Positions 16,278 to 24,339 of a DNA stretch of 40,260 nucleotides are shown one piece after another. A program made the position numbers and the translations under genes. Numbering within the stretch: position 1 is the first letter of the stretch; the number at the start of each line of letters is the position of its first letter. A model generated the notes under the pieces. It had not been told where the DNA came from. It did no database searches and was given only the letters and a program-made list of their open reading frames with translations. Source of the stretch: Acidimicrobiia bacterium (lineage in GTDB: Bacteria; Actinomycetota; Acidimicrobiia; Spongiisociales; Spongiisociaceae); NCBI GenBank assembly GCA_011523635.1, contig WTGI01000069.1:1-40260 (forward strand), given 5' to 3'.

Positions 16278-16934
16278 ATGAGCGGCACCCGGTTGATCTA
16301 TTCGGAGACGATCCCGGCCAAGGCCGCGACGGCATGGACAGTTGACACCGGCCAGATAATCCGCATAACCGACATCGAGGGCGGCCAGGTAGGAGACCTG
16401 GTCCTGTTCGCGCGGGAAGACCTCCGCGAGCGGAACTCTATCTCGTGGACCCGTACCAGGAACATCCGCAACACCGCGACCTACGAACCCCCCCTCGGGC
16501 TGGCTCCGGGCGGCACCATCTGGTCCACCGGATACCGCATCCTCGCCACTGTCGTAGAGGACACGTCACCTCTCAAGGGGATACACGACCTCTACGGGAG
16601 GATGTGCAACCGCGGAATGTACGAGATGTACGGTGTCACCCCTCAGGACGGGTGCTTCGAACTACTCCAGGAGGTTCTCCGACCGCACGGTGTGGCCCCC
16701 TCCGAGATCCCGGACGCTATCGGGGTCTTCATGAACACGCAGCCCGACCCGGAGACCCGGGTGATGCGTATACATCAGCCCGTCACCCGGCCGGGCGACA
16801 GCATATCCATTCGAGCCGAGACAGACCTGCTCGCTGCGATGAGTACGTGCCCGATGGATGTGCTCGCGCCCACGAACAGCTACCACATCACCCCTATGAA
16901 GGTCGAAGTCCTACAGAGCCGGCAAGGCACGTAG
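16278..16934 (+). CDS. DUF1989 family protein (urea-carboxylase-associated/carboxyguanidine-deiminase-like)
   Basis: DUF1989 protein, 218 residues, a single domain. Recognisable stretches are IPAKAATAWTVDTGQIIRITDIEGGQVGDLVLFAR, a YGRMCNRGMYEMYGV motif, a VFMNTQPDPET segment and SIRAETDLLAAMSTCPMD near the C-terminus. Relatives stand beside urea carboxylase, and two DUF1989 subunits form carboxyguanidine deiminase (CgdAB); none of those partners is present here, and only one copy is found. ATG 16278 has GGAGG 4 nt upstream and a TATACT -10-like box at 16237-16242. It follows the molybdoenzyme gene by 128 bp. Family assignment is good; the reaction is unknown. Confidence 0.85.
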   Translation: MSGTRLIYSETIPAKAATAWTVDTGQIIRITDIEGGQVGDLVLFAREDLRERNSISWTRTRNIRNTATYEPPLGLAPGGTIWSTGYRILATVVEDTSPLKGIHDLYGRMCNRGMYEMYGVTPQDGCFELLQEVLRPHGVAPSEIPDAIGVFMNTQPDPETRVMRIHQPVTRPGDSISIRAETDLLAAMSTCPMDVLAPTNSYHITPMKVEVLQSRQGT

Positions 16935-16984
16935 GAGAGTTCGCGGAGGCCCGCTAGCCCCGACATCGGTGAACTACCCGACAT

Positions 16985-17006
16985 CCCGCCGGGACTCGGC
17001 GGGTTT
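16985..17006 (+). terminator. Probable terminator after the DUF1989 gene
   Basis: CCCGCC (16985-16990) and GGCGGG (16998-17003) form a 6-bp GC stem with a 7-nt loop, followed by TTTA. It lies between the convergent DUF1989 and tenA genes; the short T tract points to plus-strand termination. The T tract is short, so confidence is moderate. Confidence 0.45.
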
Positions 17007-17652
17007 AGTCGAGCGGCCAGCGTTCCTTTGTGTAGGCCATGTCCCAGAACATGAACTCGTAGTTCACGCCGATGCGGAAGCTGTCCAACATCTGAGCGCG
17101 CCGCTCATCTGACAGGCCTTGCGAGTAGCGGTCTACGAAGTCCCGGTAGTCCCGGCAGAGCGTGTGGTGGGACTCGCTCATGTAGAACTCCCACCAGTCA
17201 GCCTGGAACTCGGTGAGCGGAGCATCGGCGAGCTGGTAGCCGATGGCATCGTAACTCAGGGGGCAAGGTAGGAAGGACCCCAGATACTCGACCGGGTCGC
17301 GAGCGAAGGCCAGATAGAAGAGGTGCCGCGAGTATGCGTAGAGGGTCGGTGCGACCGGCGCCTCGAAGGTGCCCCCCAGCTTGCGGAGCATCTCCTCCTG
17401 GTGGTAGTACTCGTCGAGGATCAGTTGCGTGTTCCGCAGGAAGAAGTCCCTGATCTCGTCGTTCTGTGCCTTGGCGGCGACGATTGCACGACACCGGAGG
17501 ACGGCGTCTATGTAGTGGACGTTCTGTTCGAAGTAGAAGGCCAGCTTGTCATTGCCGAGAGTCCCCGTCCTTAGCTCCGCCAAGAACGGATGCTCGTAGA
17601 TACGCTCGAAGAGCGGCGCGGTCTCCTCCATCATGTGTCGGGTCCAACTCAC
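17005..17652 (-). CDS. tenA: TenA family aminopyrimidine aminohydrolase / thiaminase II
   Basis: TenA/thiaminase II, 215 residues, all-helical haem-oxygenase-like fold. It hydrolyses 4-amino-5-aminomethyl-2-methylpyrimidine to HMP for thiamine salvage. The catalytic Cys of the TenA_C subgroup is in FLPCPLSYDAIG, the C-terminal Glu in NYEFMFWDMAY (very close to the Bacillus sequence) and the pyrimidine-contacting Asp in NVHYIDAVL. GTG start overlaps the stop of the amidohydrolase gene by 4 nt (GTGA), so it is the last gene of the ThiXYZ-like operon. Neighbouring transporter genes with NMT1/THI5-type binding protein support salvage rather than thiamine degradation. Confidence 0.9.
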   Translation of the reverse strand: MSWTRHMMEETAPLFERIYEHPFLAELRTGTLGNDKLAFYFEQNVHYIDAVLRCRAIVAAKAQNDEIRDFFLRNTQLILDEYYHQEEMLRKLGGTFEAPVAPTLYAYSRHLFYLAFARDPVEYLGSFLPCPLSYDAIGYQLADAPLTEFQADWWEFYMSESHHTLCRDYRDFVDRYSQGLSDERRAQMLDSFRIGVNYEFMFWDMAYTKERWPLD

Positions 17653-19001
17653 GATGATCCCTTCGATCGCTTGTGCCTGGTCAGTCGCGCAACCGCCTCG
17701 CGGGCTCGCTCCGCTACTTCCGCTTCGTCGACGGTCTTGATGACCCGGTCCTCCATCACGATGCGCCCATCGACGATCACCGTACGAACCATGTTCCCGT
17801 TCGTGGCGAAGACCAACCTGGGCGCCAGGTTGGCCCTGTATGCGGGGGACCGGCTGTCGAAGAACTCCATCTCGGCCTCCACGAGGATCAGATCCGCCTT
17901 GCGCCCCGGCTCGATGGTGCCGCTGTCGATCGCGAGGGCTCGCGCCCCGCTGGCCGTGGCCATTCTCAGTATCTGGTCCGCCGGCATGAGCTTTGGGTTT
18001 GCATAGAGTCCCCGTTGCAGATACGCCGCGGTCCGCATCACGTCGAACATGTCCATGGTGTTGTTACCTTCTGTGGAGTCGTGTCCGAGCCCGACGTTGA
18101 CACCCGCATCCAGTAGGCGGACGGCAGGAGCAATTCCCTCTCCCAGCTTCGAGTTCGCAGCCGGATTGTGGGACACATGGGTTCCGGTCTCCGCGATCAT
18201 GGCGATGTCGTCGTCGGTCAGCCATACGCAGTGAGCGGCGACAGTCCGGGGTCCCAGCAGGCCGTGGTCGTAGGCAACCCGGGTCGGTCTGGCCCCGAAC
18301 TTGCTGAGGCTCGTCTCGACCTCTGCCTGCGACTCGCTCAGATGGAGATGCAGGCCGGTATCGAGTTCGCCGGCCAGGCTCGCCGCCTCGCGCAGCATGG
18401 CCGGCGTGGCCAGCGGGATCCACTCGATGCCCACTACCACCTGGACCAGGTCGTCCACGTCGCCCGAGCAAGCATGGAACGCAGCCTTGTTGTCCTCGAG
18501 GACGTCCAACCCGTCCTCGGGACGGGCCACGAGGCTGCTGAGGGTGGCGCGGATACCGACATCCCTTGCCGCCCGGGCGAGCGACTCGACATGCCGGAAC
18601 ATGTCATTGACCATGGTGATGCCGCCCCGAAGGGCCCGGACATAGCTGTGGAGGGCGCCCGCGTATGCGGTCTCGGCGTCCAGGTTCCGCATCATCGGGT
18701 ACCAGTGGTCGAAAAGGGCCTCCTCGACTTCGAGAGACTCCGAGTAACCACCACGTTCGATGTCGGTGTGGAAATGTAGGTCGACGAGACCCGGCATGAC
18801 CGCCAGGCCCATCGCGTCGATTATCCGGGCACCGGCGACATCCAGGGCCGGCCCCGAGCCACAGGACACCACCACACCGTCCCTCACCAGGACATGGCCG
18901 CCGTGGTATATGTCCCCCGCTTCGTTCAGAGTCATGACCACCGCGTTCCTGATGAGGATGACGGAGTCGTTGCTTGCGCCAAGGACAGGTTCAACCGTCA
19001 T
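17649..19001 (-). CDS. Amidohydrolase, ATZ/TRZ (COG0402) type, in the pyrimidine salvage operon
   Basis: Metal-dependent amidohydrolase of the deaminase/chlorohydrolase group, 450 residues from ATG 19001 (ATG 19016 is also in frame). An N-terminal beta-sandwich segment is followed by GLVDLHFHTD (HxH), GLHLHLSES (His), VAAHCVWLTDDD (His) and GLGHDSTEGNNTMDMFDVMR (metal Asp). All metal ligands of a mononuclear site are present. Members deaminate or hydrolyse N-heterocycles. The ATG overlaps the ATPase stop by 11 nt and its own stop overlaps tenA by 4 nt, so it is embedded in the operon. In Bacillus the corresponding step, deformylation of formylaminopyrimidine, is done by YlmB of an unrelated family. 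This protein may replace it or act on another pyrimidine; that is inference. Confidence 0.85.
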   Translation of the reverse strand: MTVEPVLGASNDSVILIRNAVVMTLNEAGDIYHGGHVLVRDGVVVSCGSGPALDVAGARIIDAMGLAVMPGLVDLHFHTDIERGGYSESLEVEEALFDHWYPMMRNLDAETAYAGALHSYVRALRGGITMVNDMFRHVESLARAARDVGIRATLSSLVARPEDGLDVLEDNKAAFHACSGDVDDLVQVVVGIEWIPLATPAMLREAASLAGELDTGLHLHLSESQAEVETSLSKFGARPTRVAYDHGLLGPRTVAAHCVWLTDDDIAMIAETGTHVSHNPAANSKLGEGIAPAVRLLDAGVNVGLGHDSTEGNNTMDMFDVMRTAAYLQRGLYANPKLMPADQILRMATASGARALAIDSGTIEPGRKADLILVEAEMEFFDSRSPAYRANLAPRLVFATNGNMVRTVIVDGRIVMEDRVIKTVDEAEVAERAREAVARLTRHKRSKGSS

Positions 19002-19788
19002 GATCGTCTGTCCCATGCAGGTGCAGTTCGGCTTTGAGGTTGCGCTCGAGCCGAAGGAACGCGTCGGTTATCTCGATCCCTCTCTCCCGGGGACGCGGTA
19101 GTTCGATGTCGAGAACGGCCTGGATCCGACCTGGGCGGGGTGTCATGACGTACACCCGGTCCGACAGGTAGACGGCCTCGGCGACGTCGTGGGTTATGAA
19201 CAGCACGGTGGTGCGGATCTCCTCCCAGACCCCCATCAGCCATTGCTGCAGGTTGGTCCTCGTGTAGCTGTCCAGGGCGCCGAACGGCTCGTCGAGCAGC
19301 ATGATCGACCTCTCCTGGACCATCGTCCGCAGGAAAGCTACGCGTTGCCGCATGCCTCCTGACAGTTGGTCGGGGTAGGCGTCGGCGAACTCGGCCAGGC
19401 CGAAGCGTTCGAGGTACGGGCCGATGCGCTCCCTCGCGTCCCTACGGGAGAGGCCATCCATCTCGAGGCCTAGGACGGCATTGCCCATGACGGTCCGCCA
19501 CGGGAAGAGGAGGTCCTTCTGGAACATGTAGGCGATCCCGCCCAGCCGATCATGGTTGGGGGCGCCGTCAAGCCGGATATGGCCCGAATCGAACGCTTCG
19601 AGACCGGCGACGATGTTGAAGACCGTGCTCTTTCCGCACCCGCTAGGCCCGATCAAGGTCACGAACTCCCCTGGCTCGACCACCATGTCGACACCGTCGA
19701 GGGCAAAGACCGGGCCCGACTTGGGACGGAAGGTCTTGGTCAGACCCTCGATCGTCAGGCCTCCCTGTCCCGCCTCTCCCAAGGTCAC
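18991..19788 (-). CDS. ABC transporter ATPase, ThiZ/SsuB-like
   Basis: Nitrate/sulfonate/taurine-type ATPase, 265 residues. Walker A GPSGCGKST, Q-loop YMFQKDLLFPW, signature QLSGGMRQRVA, Walker B IMLLDEPFGALD and H-loop LFITHD are intact. The GTG start overlaps the permease stop by 4 nt (GTGA); longer in-frame extensions run back inside the permease gene and are not credible. With the permease and the NMT1-type binding protein it makes a complete importer, and tenA in the same operon suggests pyrimidine precursors of thiamine as cargo. Confidence 0.9.
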   Translation of the reverse strand: MTLGEAGQGGLTIEGLTKTFRPKSGPVFALDGVDMVVEPGEFVTLIGPSGCGKSTVFNIVAGLEAFDSGHIRLDGAPNHDRLGGIAYMFQKDLLFPWRTVMGNAVLGLEMDGLSRRDARERIGPYLERFGLAEFADAYPDQLSGGMRQRVAFLRTMVQERSIMLLDEPFGALDSYTRTNLQQWLMGVWEEIRTTVLFITHDVAEAVYLSDRVYVMTPRPGRIQAVLDIELPRPRERGIEITDAFLRLERNLKAELHLHGTDDHDG

Positions 19789-20663
19789 CGGGCATCTCCC
19801 TGCGTCTTGGGCCGGTACCACGGCATGACGAGCCGCTGCAGGACCACCACCCCTCCGAACAGGAGAAGGGTGACAGCCGAGCTGACCGTCACCGCCCCGA
19901 AGACGAGGTCCGTCCGTAACGCGTTCTTCATGGTGAGCATGTAGATCCCGAGGCCTTCGACCGCACCGACGAACTGGGCGATCACCGCCGCAATCACCGC
20001 GAACGACATAGCCACCCTGGCACCCGTAAACAGCTGTGAGAGCGCGCTCGGAAAACGCACCTTCAGAAGCAGACGGACCCGGCCTGCCCCCATCGTTCTC
20101 AGCAGGTTCATCGCGTCCTGGTCCGTGGACGCCAAGCCCTGGGCGAGGGCGACGGCCACCGGGAAGAATGTGTACATGGCGACCACGAATGCATGGGACG
20201 AGATCCCGAACCCGAACCAGATCACGACCAGGGGAGCGATGGCGACTATCGGCAGGGTCTGGGATACCACGATTACCGGATAGATACTGCGCCTCACCCA
20301 ACCGAAGCTATCGACCAGGACGCCGATTACGACCGCCAGGACCAGCGCAGACCCGAATCCGAGAAACACCGTCTGCAGGGTGATCCAGGTGGCGCCCCAC
20401 AGGTTGGCACGGTCGTCCCACATCGCATCCAGAACATCGGTGGGCGTCGGTAGGACCGCCGGCCGTATGTCCTGCCAGCGAACGAACAACTCCCATGCCG
20501 ATAGGACAAGCAGCACGGTAACCAGAGGCGGCCAACCCATTCGCACGAGCGAGGGCCTGGTTTCAGGTGACCCGGAACTACCGAGCTCCTGAGAAACGCC
20601 GGCCCCTTCCGAGACCTGCTCTCCTGCTCGCGGGTCGGGACTTTTCCCCGCTGATCTCAGCAC
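19785..20663 (-). CDS. ABC transporter permease, ThiX/SsuC-like
   Basis: Binding-protein-dependent permease of the nitrate/sulfonate/taurine group, 292 residues with about six membrane helices beginning near residue 45 (PPLVTVLLVLSAWELFV). The family motif LPTPTDVLDAMW follows the first helix, and the coupling loop reads RTMGAGRVRLLLKVRFPSA. A GTG at 20663 gives a hydrophilic N-terminus of about 40 residues; a later start cannot be excluded. It lies 47 nt after the binding-protein gene and overlaps the ATPase start by 4 nt. Confidence 0.9.
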   Translation of the reverse strand: MLRSAGKSPDPRAGEQVSEGAGVSQELGSSGSPETRPSLVRMGWPPLVTVLLVLSAWELFVRWQDIRPAVLPTPTDVLDAMWDDRANLWGATWITLQTVFLGFGSALVLAVVIGVLVDSFGWVRRSIYPVIVVSQTLPIVAIAPLVVIWFGFGISSHAFVVAMYTFFPVAVALAQGLASTDQDAMNLLRTMGAGRVRLLLKVRFPSALSQLFTGARVAMSFAVIAAVIAQFVGAVEGLGIYMLTMKNALRTDLVFGAVTVSSAVTLLLFGGVVVLQRLVMPWYRPKTQGDAR

Positions 20664-20710
20664 GCGTCAGCCCGCTATCCCGGTCGGGACCCTCACTCCC
20701 AGCCGAGGCT

Positions 20711-21913
20711 TCAACAATCGGGTAGGAGCTCGCTGGTTGCGTAGACCGAGAACTCGGGTGCCGTCACCACTTGGCCTTCCTCGTCCAGGAGCACACCGGA
20801 CCGCTCCAGCAGACCACCAATTCCAGCGAAGTGAGACGTCTGCACGCAGCCCCAAACCCCGTCGTCATTGAGGTACTGAGCCGCCCGGTAATGGGCGCTC
20901 TCCCTCACCAGCGGCTCGCTCTGCTCGAGGTCCGTGACCTCGCTGATGAGAATGTCAGCCGCCCGGTCTGGGTTCTCCGCCGCGAACGTATATGCCTCAC
21001 CCAGAGCTCTCAGGGCTCTCGCGAGTACGTCGGGTTGCTGCTCGATCATCTCGGATCGGGCGATGAAGACGACGTCCGGATAGACAATCTCCGGAATGAA
21101 GTCGACGTAGGGGAAGAGACGGAGTTCGGTACCGCGCAACCGGGCGGCGATCTCGCTCCACCCCTGGAACACCGCGCTGAATTCGACGCGATCCTCGATC
21201 AGGGCCTCGATCGCTCCACCCTGCAGCACTACTTCTTGGAAGTCCCCTGGCGTAGCGGCTCCGGCCGCGGTGAGCATCTCGGTGACGAGTGGTCTCTCGT
21301 GCGGCGTGCCATAACCACCGTACGACTCGGCCGCGCCCAGGTCGGCCGCTGTCTGGTATGGAGAGTCAGCAGGAACGACCAGTGCCACGTTGTTCTCCTG
21401 GATGATGGCCGCCACGATCTTCAGCGACGACCCGAGTGCCACCTCTCGGAGCAGATCGGGTGGGTACGCGATACCTAGGTCGGCGTCCCCTGCCTCGACG
21501 AGAACACCCGTGACCGTGAATGCCCACGGAACGACCTCGACATCCAGGTTCTCACGCTCGAACAGGCCCATCGATCGGGCGATGAAGATGCCGGCGTGGT
21601 TGGTGTTGGGTATGAAGTCGAGCGCGATCCTGACCGTGGCCCGCTCCGGGGGAGCGGCAGTGGTGTCGGGCGCCGCGGTCGTATCCGGAGCGGCGGTCGT
21701 GGCTGGAGCCGCTGTGGTATCCGGAGCGGCAGTGGTGTAGGGCGCCGCGGTCGTATCCGGAGCGGCGGTCGTGGCTGGAGCCGCGGTAGTGGCAGCCGAT
21801 GTGGCCTCAGGCTCGCTCTCCCCGCACGCGGCAGCCACCAGTAACAGCACGGACAGACCAATGAAAAGCTTGCGGGCGATGCTCATCCGCCCCTGCTCCG
21901 GCCGGTACGTCAT
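20711..21913 (-). CDS. ABC transporter substrate-binding lipoprotein, NMT1/THI5-like (ThiY-like)
   Basis: Periplasmic-type binding lipoprotein, 400 residues. Signal peptide with lipobox AAAC (Cys30), then a low-complexity linker of about 60 residues built from DTTAAP/ATTAAP repeats, then an NMT1 domain starting at VRIALDFIPNTNHAGIFIAR and containing VEVVPW and DLGIAYPPDLLREVALG. The LDFIPNTNHAG start is characteristic of proteins binding thiamine pyrimidine precursors (ThiY/THI5 group). ATG 21913 has GGAGG about 9 nt upstream. First gene of the operon that also encodes the permease, ATPase, amidohydrolase and TenA. I see no TPP riboswitch upstream. The ligand assignment rests on domain type plus the tenA context. 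Confidence 0.88.
   Translation of the reverse strand: MTYRPEQGRMSIARKLFIGLSVLLLVAAACGESEPEATSAATTAAPATTAAPDTTAAPYTTAAPDTTAAPATTAAPDTTAAPDTTAAPPERATVRIALDFIPNTNHAGIFIARSMGLFERENLDVEVVPWAFTVTGVLVEAGDADLGIAYPPDLLREVALGSSLKIVAAIIQENNVALVVPADSPYQTAADLGAAESYGGYGTPHERPLVTEMLTAAGAATPGDFQEVVLQGGAIEALIEDRVEFSAVFQGWSEIAARLRGTELRLFPYVDFIPEIVYPDVVFIARSEMIEQQPDVLARALRALGEAYTFAAENPDRAADILISEVTDLEQSEPLVRESAHYRAAQYLNDDGVWGCVQTSHFAGIGGLLERSGVLLDEEGQVVTAPEFSVYATSELLPDC
21651..21794 (-). repeat. 72-bp tandem duplication in the lipoprotein linker
   Basis: Positions 21651-21722 and 21723-21794 are two head-to-tail copies of a 72-nt (24-codon) unit. Over the first 62 nt they differ at one position (C at 21667, A at 21739, changing Asp to Tyr in one DTTAAP unit); they diverge at the far end. 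Each copy contains four six-residue TTAAP-type units. In-frame expansion by slippage or unequal recombination of a flexible tether is the likely origin. Confidence 0.85.
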
Positions 21914-22265
21914 CGTCTCTCCCCTCCCTCTGAATCAGGCGGGTCCGAGCGGCCCGCCGCCGAAACCTCGTGAAAATACCGTATCAGAAATGGCATGACC
22001 GGGCTACGAGATCTGCTGTCTAATACCGAAACTGATCGACTCCGACCGAAGTGGCTACGCGGATAGGCGATGTTGGGTGGGTTCTAGGGGCTGGGGGTCC
22101 GTGGTACCGCTCGGTATCGAACCCGAGACAACACGTCAACTGGTGGATCTCCCTGGCTATCCGCGCCCGCTTGGACCGAACACGAGTGGCCGTCGGCCCC
22201 CCAAGGCCCGGTGTATCGAGCAGTACCAGGGAGAAAGCAGAGGAGGATGCCCTCTCCCCGGCTGT
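21914..22265. other. 352-bp intergenic region upstream of the ThiXYZ-like operon
   Basis: This stretch lies between ino1 and the binding-protein gene, both on the minus strand, and must hold the ino1 3' end and the promoter of the ThiY-like operon. It is less G+C-rich between about 21960 and 22040, with AT-rich strings (TATTTT and TATTAG on the minus strand) that could be -10 elements, but no convincing -35/-10 pair. A small hairpin (CTCGG 22110-22114 with CCGAG 22123-22127) resembles a tRNA T-arm but has an 8-nt loop and no acceptor stem. I see no gene, TPP riboswitch or clear terminator. Confidence 0.5.
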
Positions 22266-23333
22266 CTATCCCTCGATGAAGGCTTCGAGGGCCTCGCGGG
22301 CGACCTCGTCCCGCATCTGGCGGGGTGGTGACTTCATGAAGTAGGCGCTGGCCTCGTAGAGCGGACCCGCCATACCCCGGTCCAGGCCGATCTTGGCGCA
22401 GCGCAGGGCGTCGATCACCACGCCGGCCGAGTTAGGACTGTCCCACACCTCCAGCTTCACCTCGGCATTGAGCGGGGTGTTTCCGAAGGCGGTCCCCTCG
22501 AGGCGGATGTGCGCCCACTTGCGGTCGGTGAGCCAGGGAACGTGATCCGAGGGGCCCACGTGGATGTCCTCGACGGGAATCCGGGTCTCCATCTGGCTGG
22601 TGACCGCCTTGGTCTTGGACTCCTTCTTGGAGACGAGGCGGCTCCGCTCCAACATGTTCAGGAAGTCGGTGTTCCCGCCGAAATTGAGCTGGTAGGTCCG
22701 GTCCACCTTCACTCCCCGATCCTGGAAGAGGTTGACGAGGGTGCGGTGCAGGATGGTGGCGCCGACCTGCGACTTGATGTCGTCGCCCACGATCGGCAGT
22801 CCGGCCCGGCGGAAGCGTTCCGCCCACTCCTCGGTGCGGGCGATGAACACCGGGATGCAGTTGACGAAGGCGCAGCCGGCTTCCAGGGCTTGACGGGCAT
22901 AGAACTCGGTGGCTTCCTGCGAGCCGACCGGTAGGTAGGAGACCACCACGTCGGCGCGGGCCTGGCGTAGCTCCTCGGCCACATCTACCTCGGGCGCCGC
23001 CGATTCCTCCACCACGCCGGTCAGGTAGGCGCCGATCCCGTCCAGGGTCGGTCCACGTTGCACGGTCACGTCCATCTGGGGGACCTCGGCGAAGGCCGTG
23101 GTGTTGTTCTCGCCGGCCGAGATCGCCTTCGACAGGTCCTGTCCCACCTTGGTGGCATCCACGTCGAAGGCGGCCACGAACTGGATGTCGTCGATGCTGT
23201 AGTCGCCCAGCACCGGGTGCATCAGGCCAGGAATGGTCTCGTCCGCGGCCGCGTCGCGGTAGAACTCAACACCCTGTACCAGGGAGGACGCGCAGTTGCC
23301 CACCCCCACGATCGCTACCCGTATCTTGCTCAC
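22266..23333 (-). CDS. ino1: Inositol-3-phosphate synthase (actinobacterial type)
   Basis: myo-Inositol-1-phosphate synthase, 355 residues, converting glucose-6-phosphate to inositol-1-phosphate with NAD. It matches the compact actinobacterial form rather than the roughly 500-residue eukaryotic enzyme. Motifs: [20 protein letters not shown] (NAD site), [62 protein letters not shown] and [19 protein letters not shown]. Inositol feeds phosphatidylinositol and, in many Actinobacteria, mycothiol. Start is GTG with an AGAGGA site upstream. A LysR gene is transcribed divergently 91 bp away. Confidence 0.95.
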   Translation of the reverse strand: MSKIRVAIVGVGNCASSLVQGVEFYRDAAADETIPGLMHPVLGDYSIDDIQFVAAFDVDATKVGQDLSKAISAGENNTTAFAEVPQMDVTVQRGPTLDGIGAYLTGVVEESAAPEVDVAEELRQARADVVVSYLPVGSQEATEFYARQALEAGCAFVNCIPVFIARTEEWAERFRRAGLPIVGDDIKSQVGATILHRTLVNLFQDRGVKVDRTYQLNFGGNTDFLNMLERSRLVSKKESKTKAVTSQMETRIPVEDIHVGPSDHVPWLTDRKWAHIRLEGTAFGNTPLNAEVKLEVWDSPNSAGVVIDALRCAKIGLDRGMAGPLYEASAYFMKSPPRQMRDEVAREALEAFIEG

Positions 23334-23376
23334 ACGTTTCCTCTCGGCTCGAATCCCTTTAAGTCTTGCGTGCGGA

Positions 23377-23389
23377 TTGATTCAGTCAA
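23377..23389. promoter_or_regulatory. LysR-type box (T-N11-A) between ino1 and the regulator
   Basis: TTGATTCAGTCAA is a 13-bp interrupted dyad of the T-N11-A form bound by LysR proteins (TTGA and TCAA half-sites). Its right half on the minus strand reads TTGACT (23389-23384), a good -35 hexamer for ino1, so a bound regulator could affect ino1 and its own gene. Binding is inferred. Confidence 0.45.
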
Positions 23390-23403
23390 ATAAATGATGG
23401 GCC

Positions 23404-23409
23404 TACAAT
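23404..23409 (+). promoter_or_regulatory. Probable -10 box (TACAAT) of the LysR gene
   Basis: TACAAT lies 15 nt before the ATG at 23425, with an AGGTAAG ribosome site (23413-23419) in between. The T-N11-A dyad lies just upstream, in the usual place for LysR autoregulation. Confidence 0.45.
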
Positions 23410-23424
23410 CCATAGGTAAGAGTT

Positions 23425-24339
23425 ATGGATATGCCAGTACTGAACTTCCGGAGCCTGCGCTACCTCCAGGAGGTGGAGCGCCAGGGAACGTTCACCGAGG
23501 CGGCTTGGGTGCTTGGCATCAGCCAGCCCGCCCTTTCCCATTCGCTGGCCGAACTCTCCAAGCGGCTGGGGGTGCCGTTGTTCAGGAAGGACGGGCGGCG
23601 GCGAGTTCTCACCGAGGCCGGGCAGCGGGTGCTGCGCTATGCGGATCGGGTGGTCGGCCAGACCGGGGATCTGCTCCGGTGGCTGGACAGCTGGCAGCGG
23701 GGCGAGGTCGGATCTCTCCGGGTGGGGTTGATCGACACCGTCGGTCTCTACACCCTTCCACGCGGCCTGTCCCGATTGCAGCAGGAGCGGCCCGGGATCG
23801 AACTCCAACTGGTGGTCGGCGAGTCGGCGGAGCTGCTGTCCATGCTGGATCAATACAGGGTGGACCTGGCTCTCGTGGTCGGCCCGGCCGGTGCCCGCTA
23901 CAACTCGGAGGCCATTGCCGAAGAGGAGCTGCGTGTCTACTCCTTGCCGGATGACATGGCCGGCTCTCCCGACTCCGGATCGGGGCCTGCCACGCCCGCG
24001 GGCTGGGCGCTCTACCCGTCCGCCTCGCGCACCCGGCAGCTCATCGACGACGGGTTGGCCAGAATGAGCATCCATCCCGAGGTGGCTCTCGAGTCGGCTC
24101 ACCCCACCGTGCTCCGCCAGATGGCCGTTCTCGGTTACGCTCGGACCGTGCTTCCCCGGCAGGTGGCGACGGCGGGGGACGACTCCGGCCTGACGGAAGG
24201 TCCGCTGGTGGCCATCCGGCCGATCGAGGCGGTCTGGAGGTCGGGAGAGGACCTCGATCCGCGTGCTGCCCGCCTGATCGAGTTGGTCAAGGGCGGCAAC
24301 CCACCGGAAAGCCGTGAGTCGGGGGAAACTCGGGGCTAG
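23425..24339 (+). CDS. LysR family transcriptional regulator
   Basis: LysR-type regulator, 304 residues. N-terminal winged helix-turn-helix at about residues 8-66 (FRSLRYLQEVERQGTFTEAA, then GISQPALSHSLAELSKRLGVPLFRK), a linker helix, and an effector-binding domain from about residue 95 (GSLRVGLIDTVGLYTLPRGL). ATG 23425 has AGGTAAG 5 nt upstream; ATG 23431 is an alternative. Divergent from ino1. Its TAG shares the palindrome CTAG (24336-24339) with the stop of the convergent permease gene. The inducer and targets are unknown; ino1 and itself are the nearest candidates. Confidence 0.9.
   Translation: MDMPVLNFRSLRYLQEVERQGTFTEAAWVLGISQPALSHSLAELSKRLGVPLFRKDGRRRVLTEAGQRVLRYADRVVGQTGDLLRWLDSWQRGEVGSLRVGLIDTVGLYTLPRGLSRLQQERPGIELQLVVGESAELLSMLDQYRVDLALVVGPAGARYNSEAIAEEELRVYSLPDDMAGSPDSGSGPATPAGWALYPSASRTRQLIDDGLARMSIHPEVALESAHPTVLRQMAVLGYARTVLPRQVATAGDDSGLTEGPLVAIRPIEAVWRSGEDLDPRAARLIELVKGGNPPESRESGETRG

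Noticed and set aside
18991..20301. A 436-residue version of the ThiZ-like ATPase.
   Set aside because: The extra N-terminal part overlaps the permease gene in another frame; GTG 19788 with a 4-nt overlap gives the normal length.
21968..22015. Plus-strand string resembling part of a TPP riboswitch (GAAAATACCGTATCA followed by ATGGCATG).
   Set aside because: It is on the strand opposite the thiamine-type operon, lacks the CTGATCTGGATAATGCCAGCGTA-like half, and no plus-strand gene follows for more than 1 kb.
22105..22130. A tRNA-like T-arm (GGTTCGATA on the minus strand).
   Set aside because: The loop would have 8 nt and no acceptor, D or anticodon stem can be formed around it.
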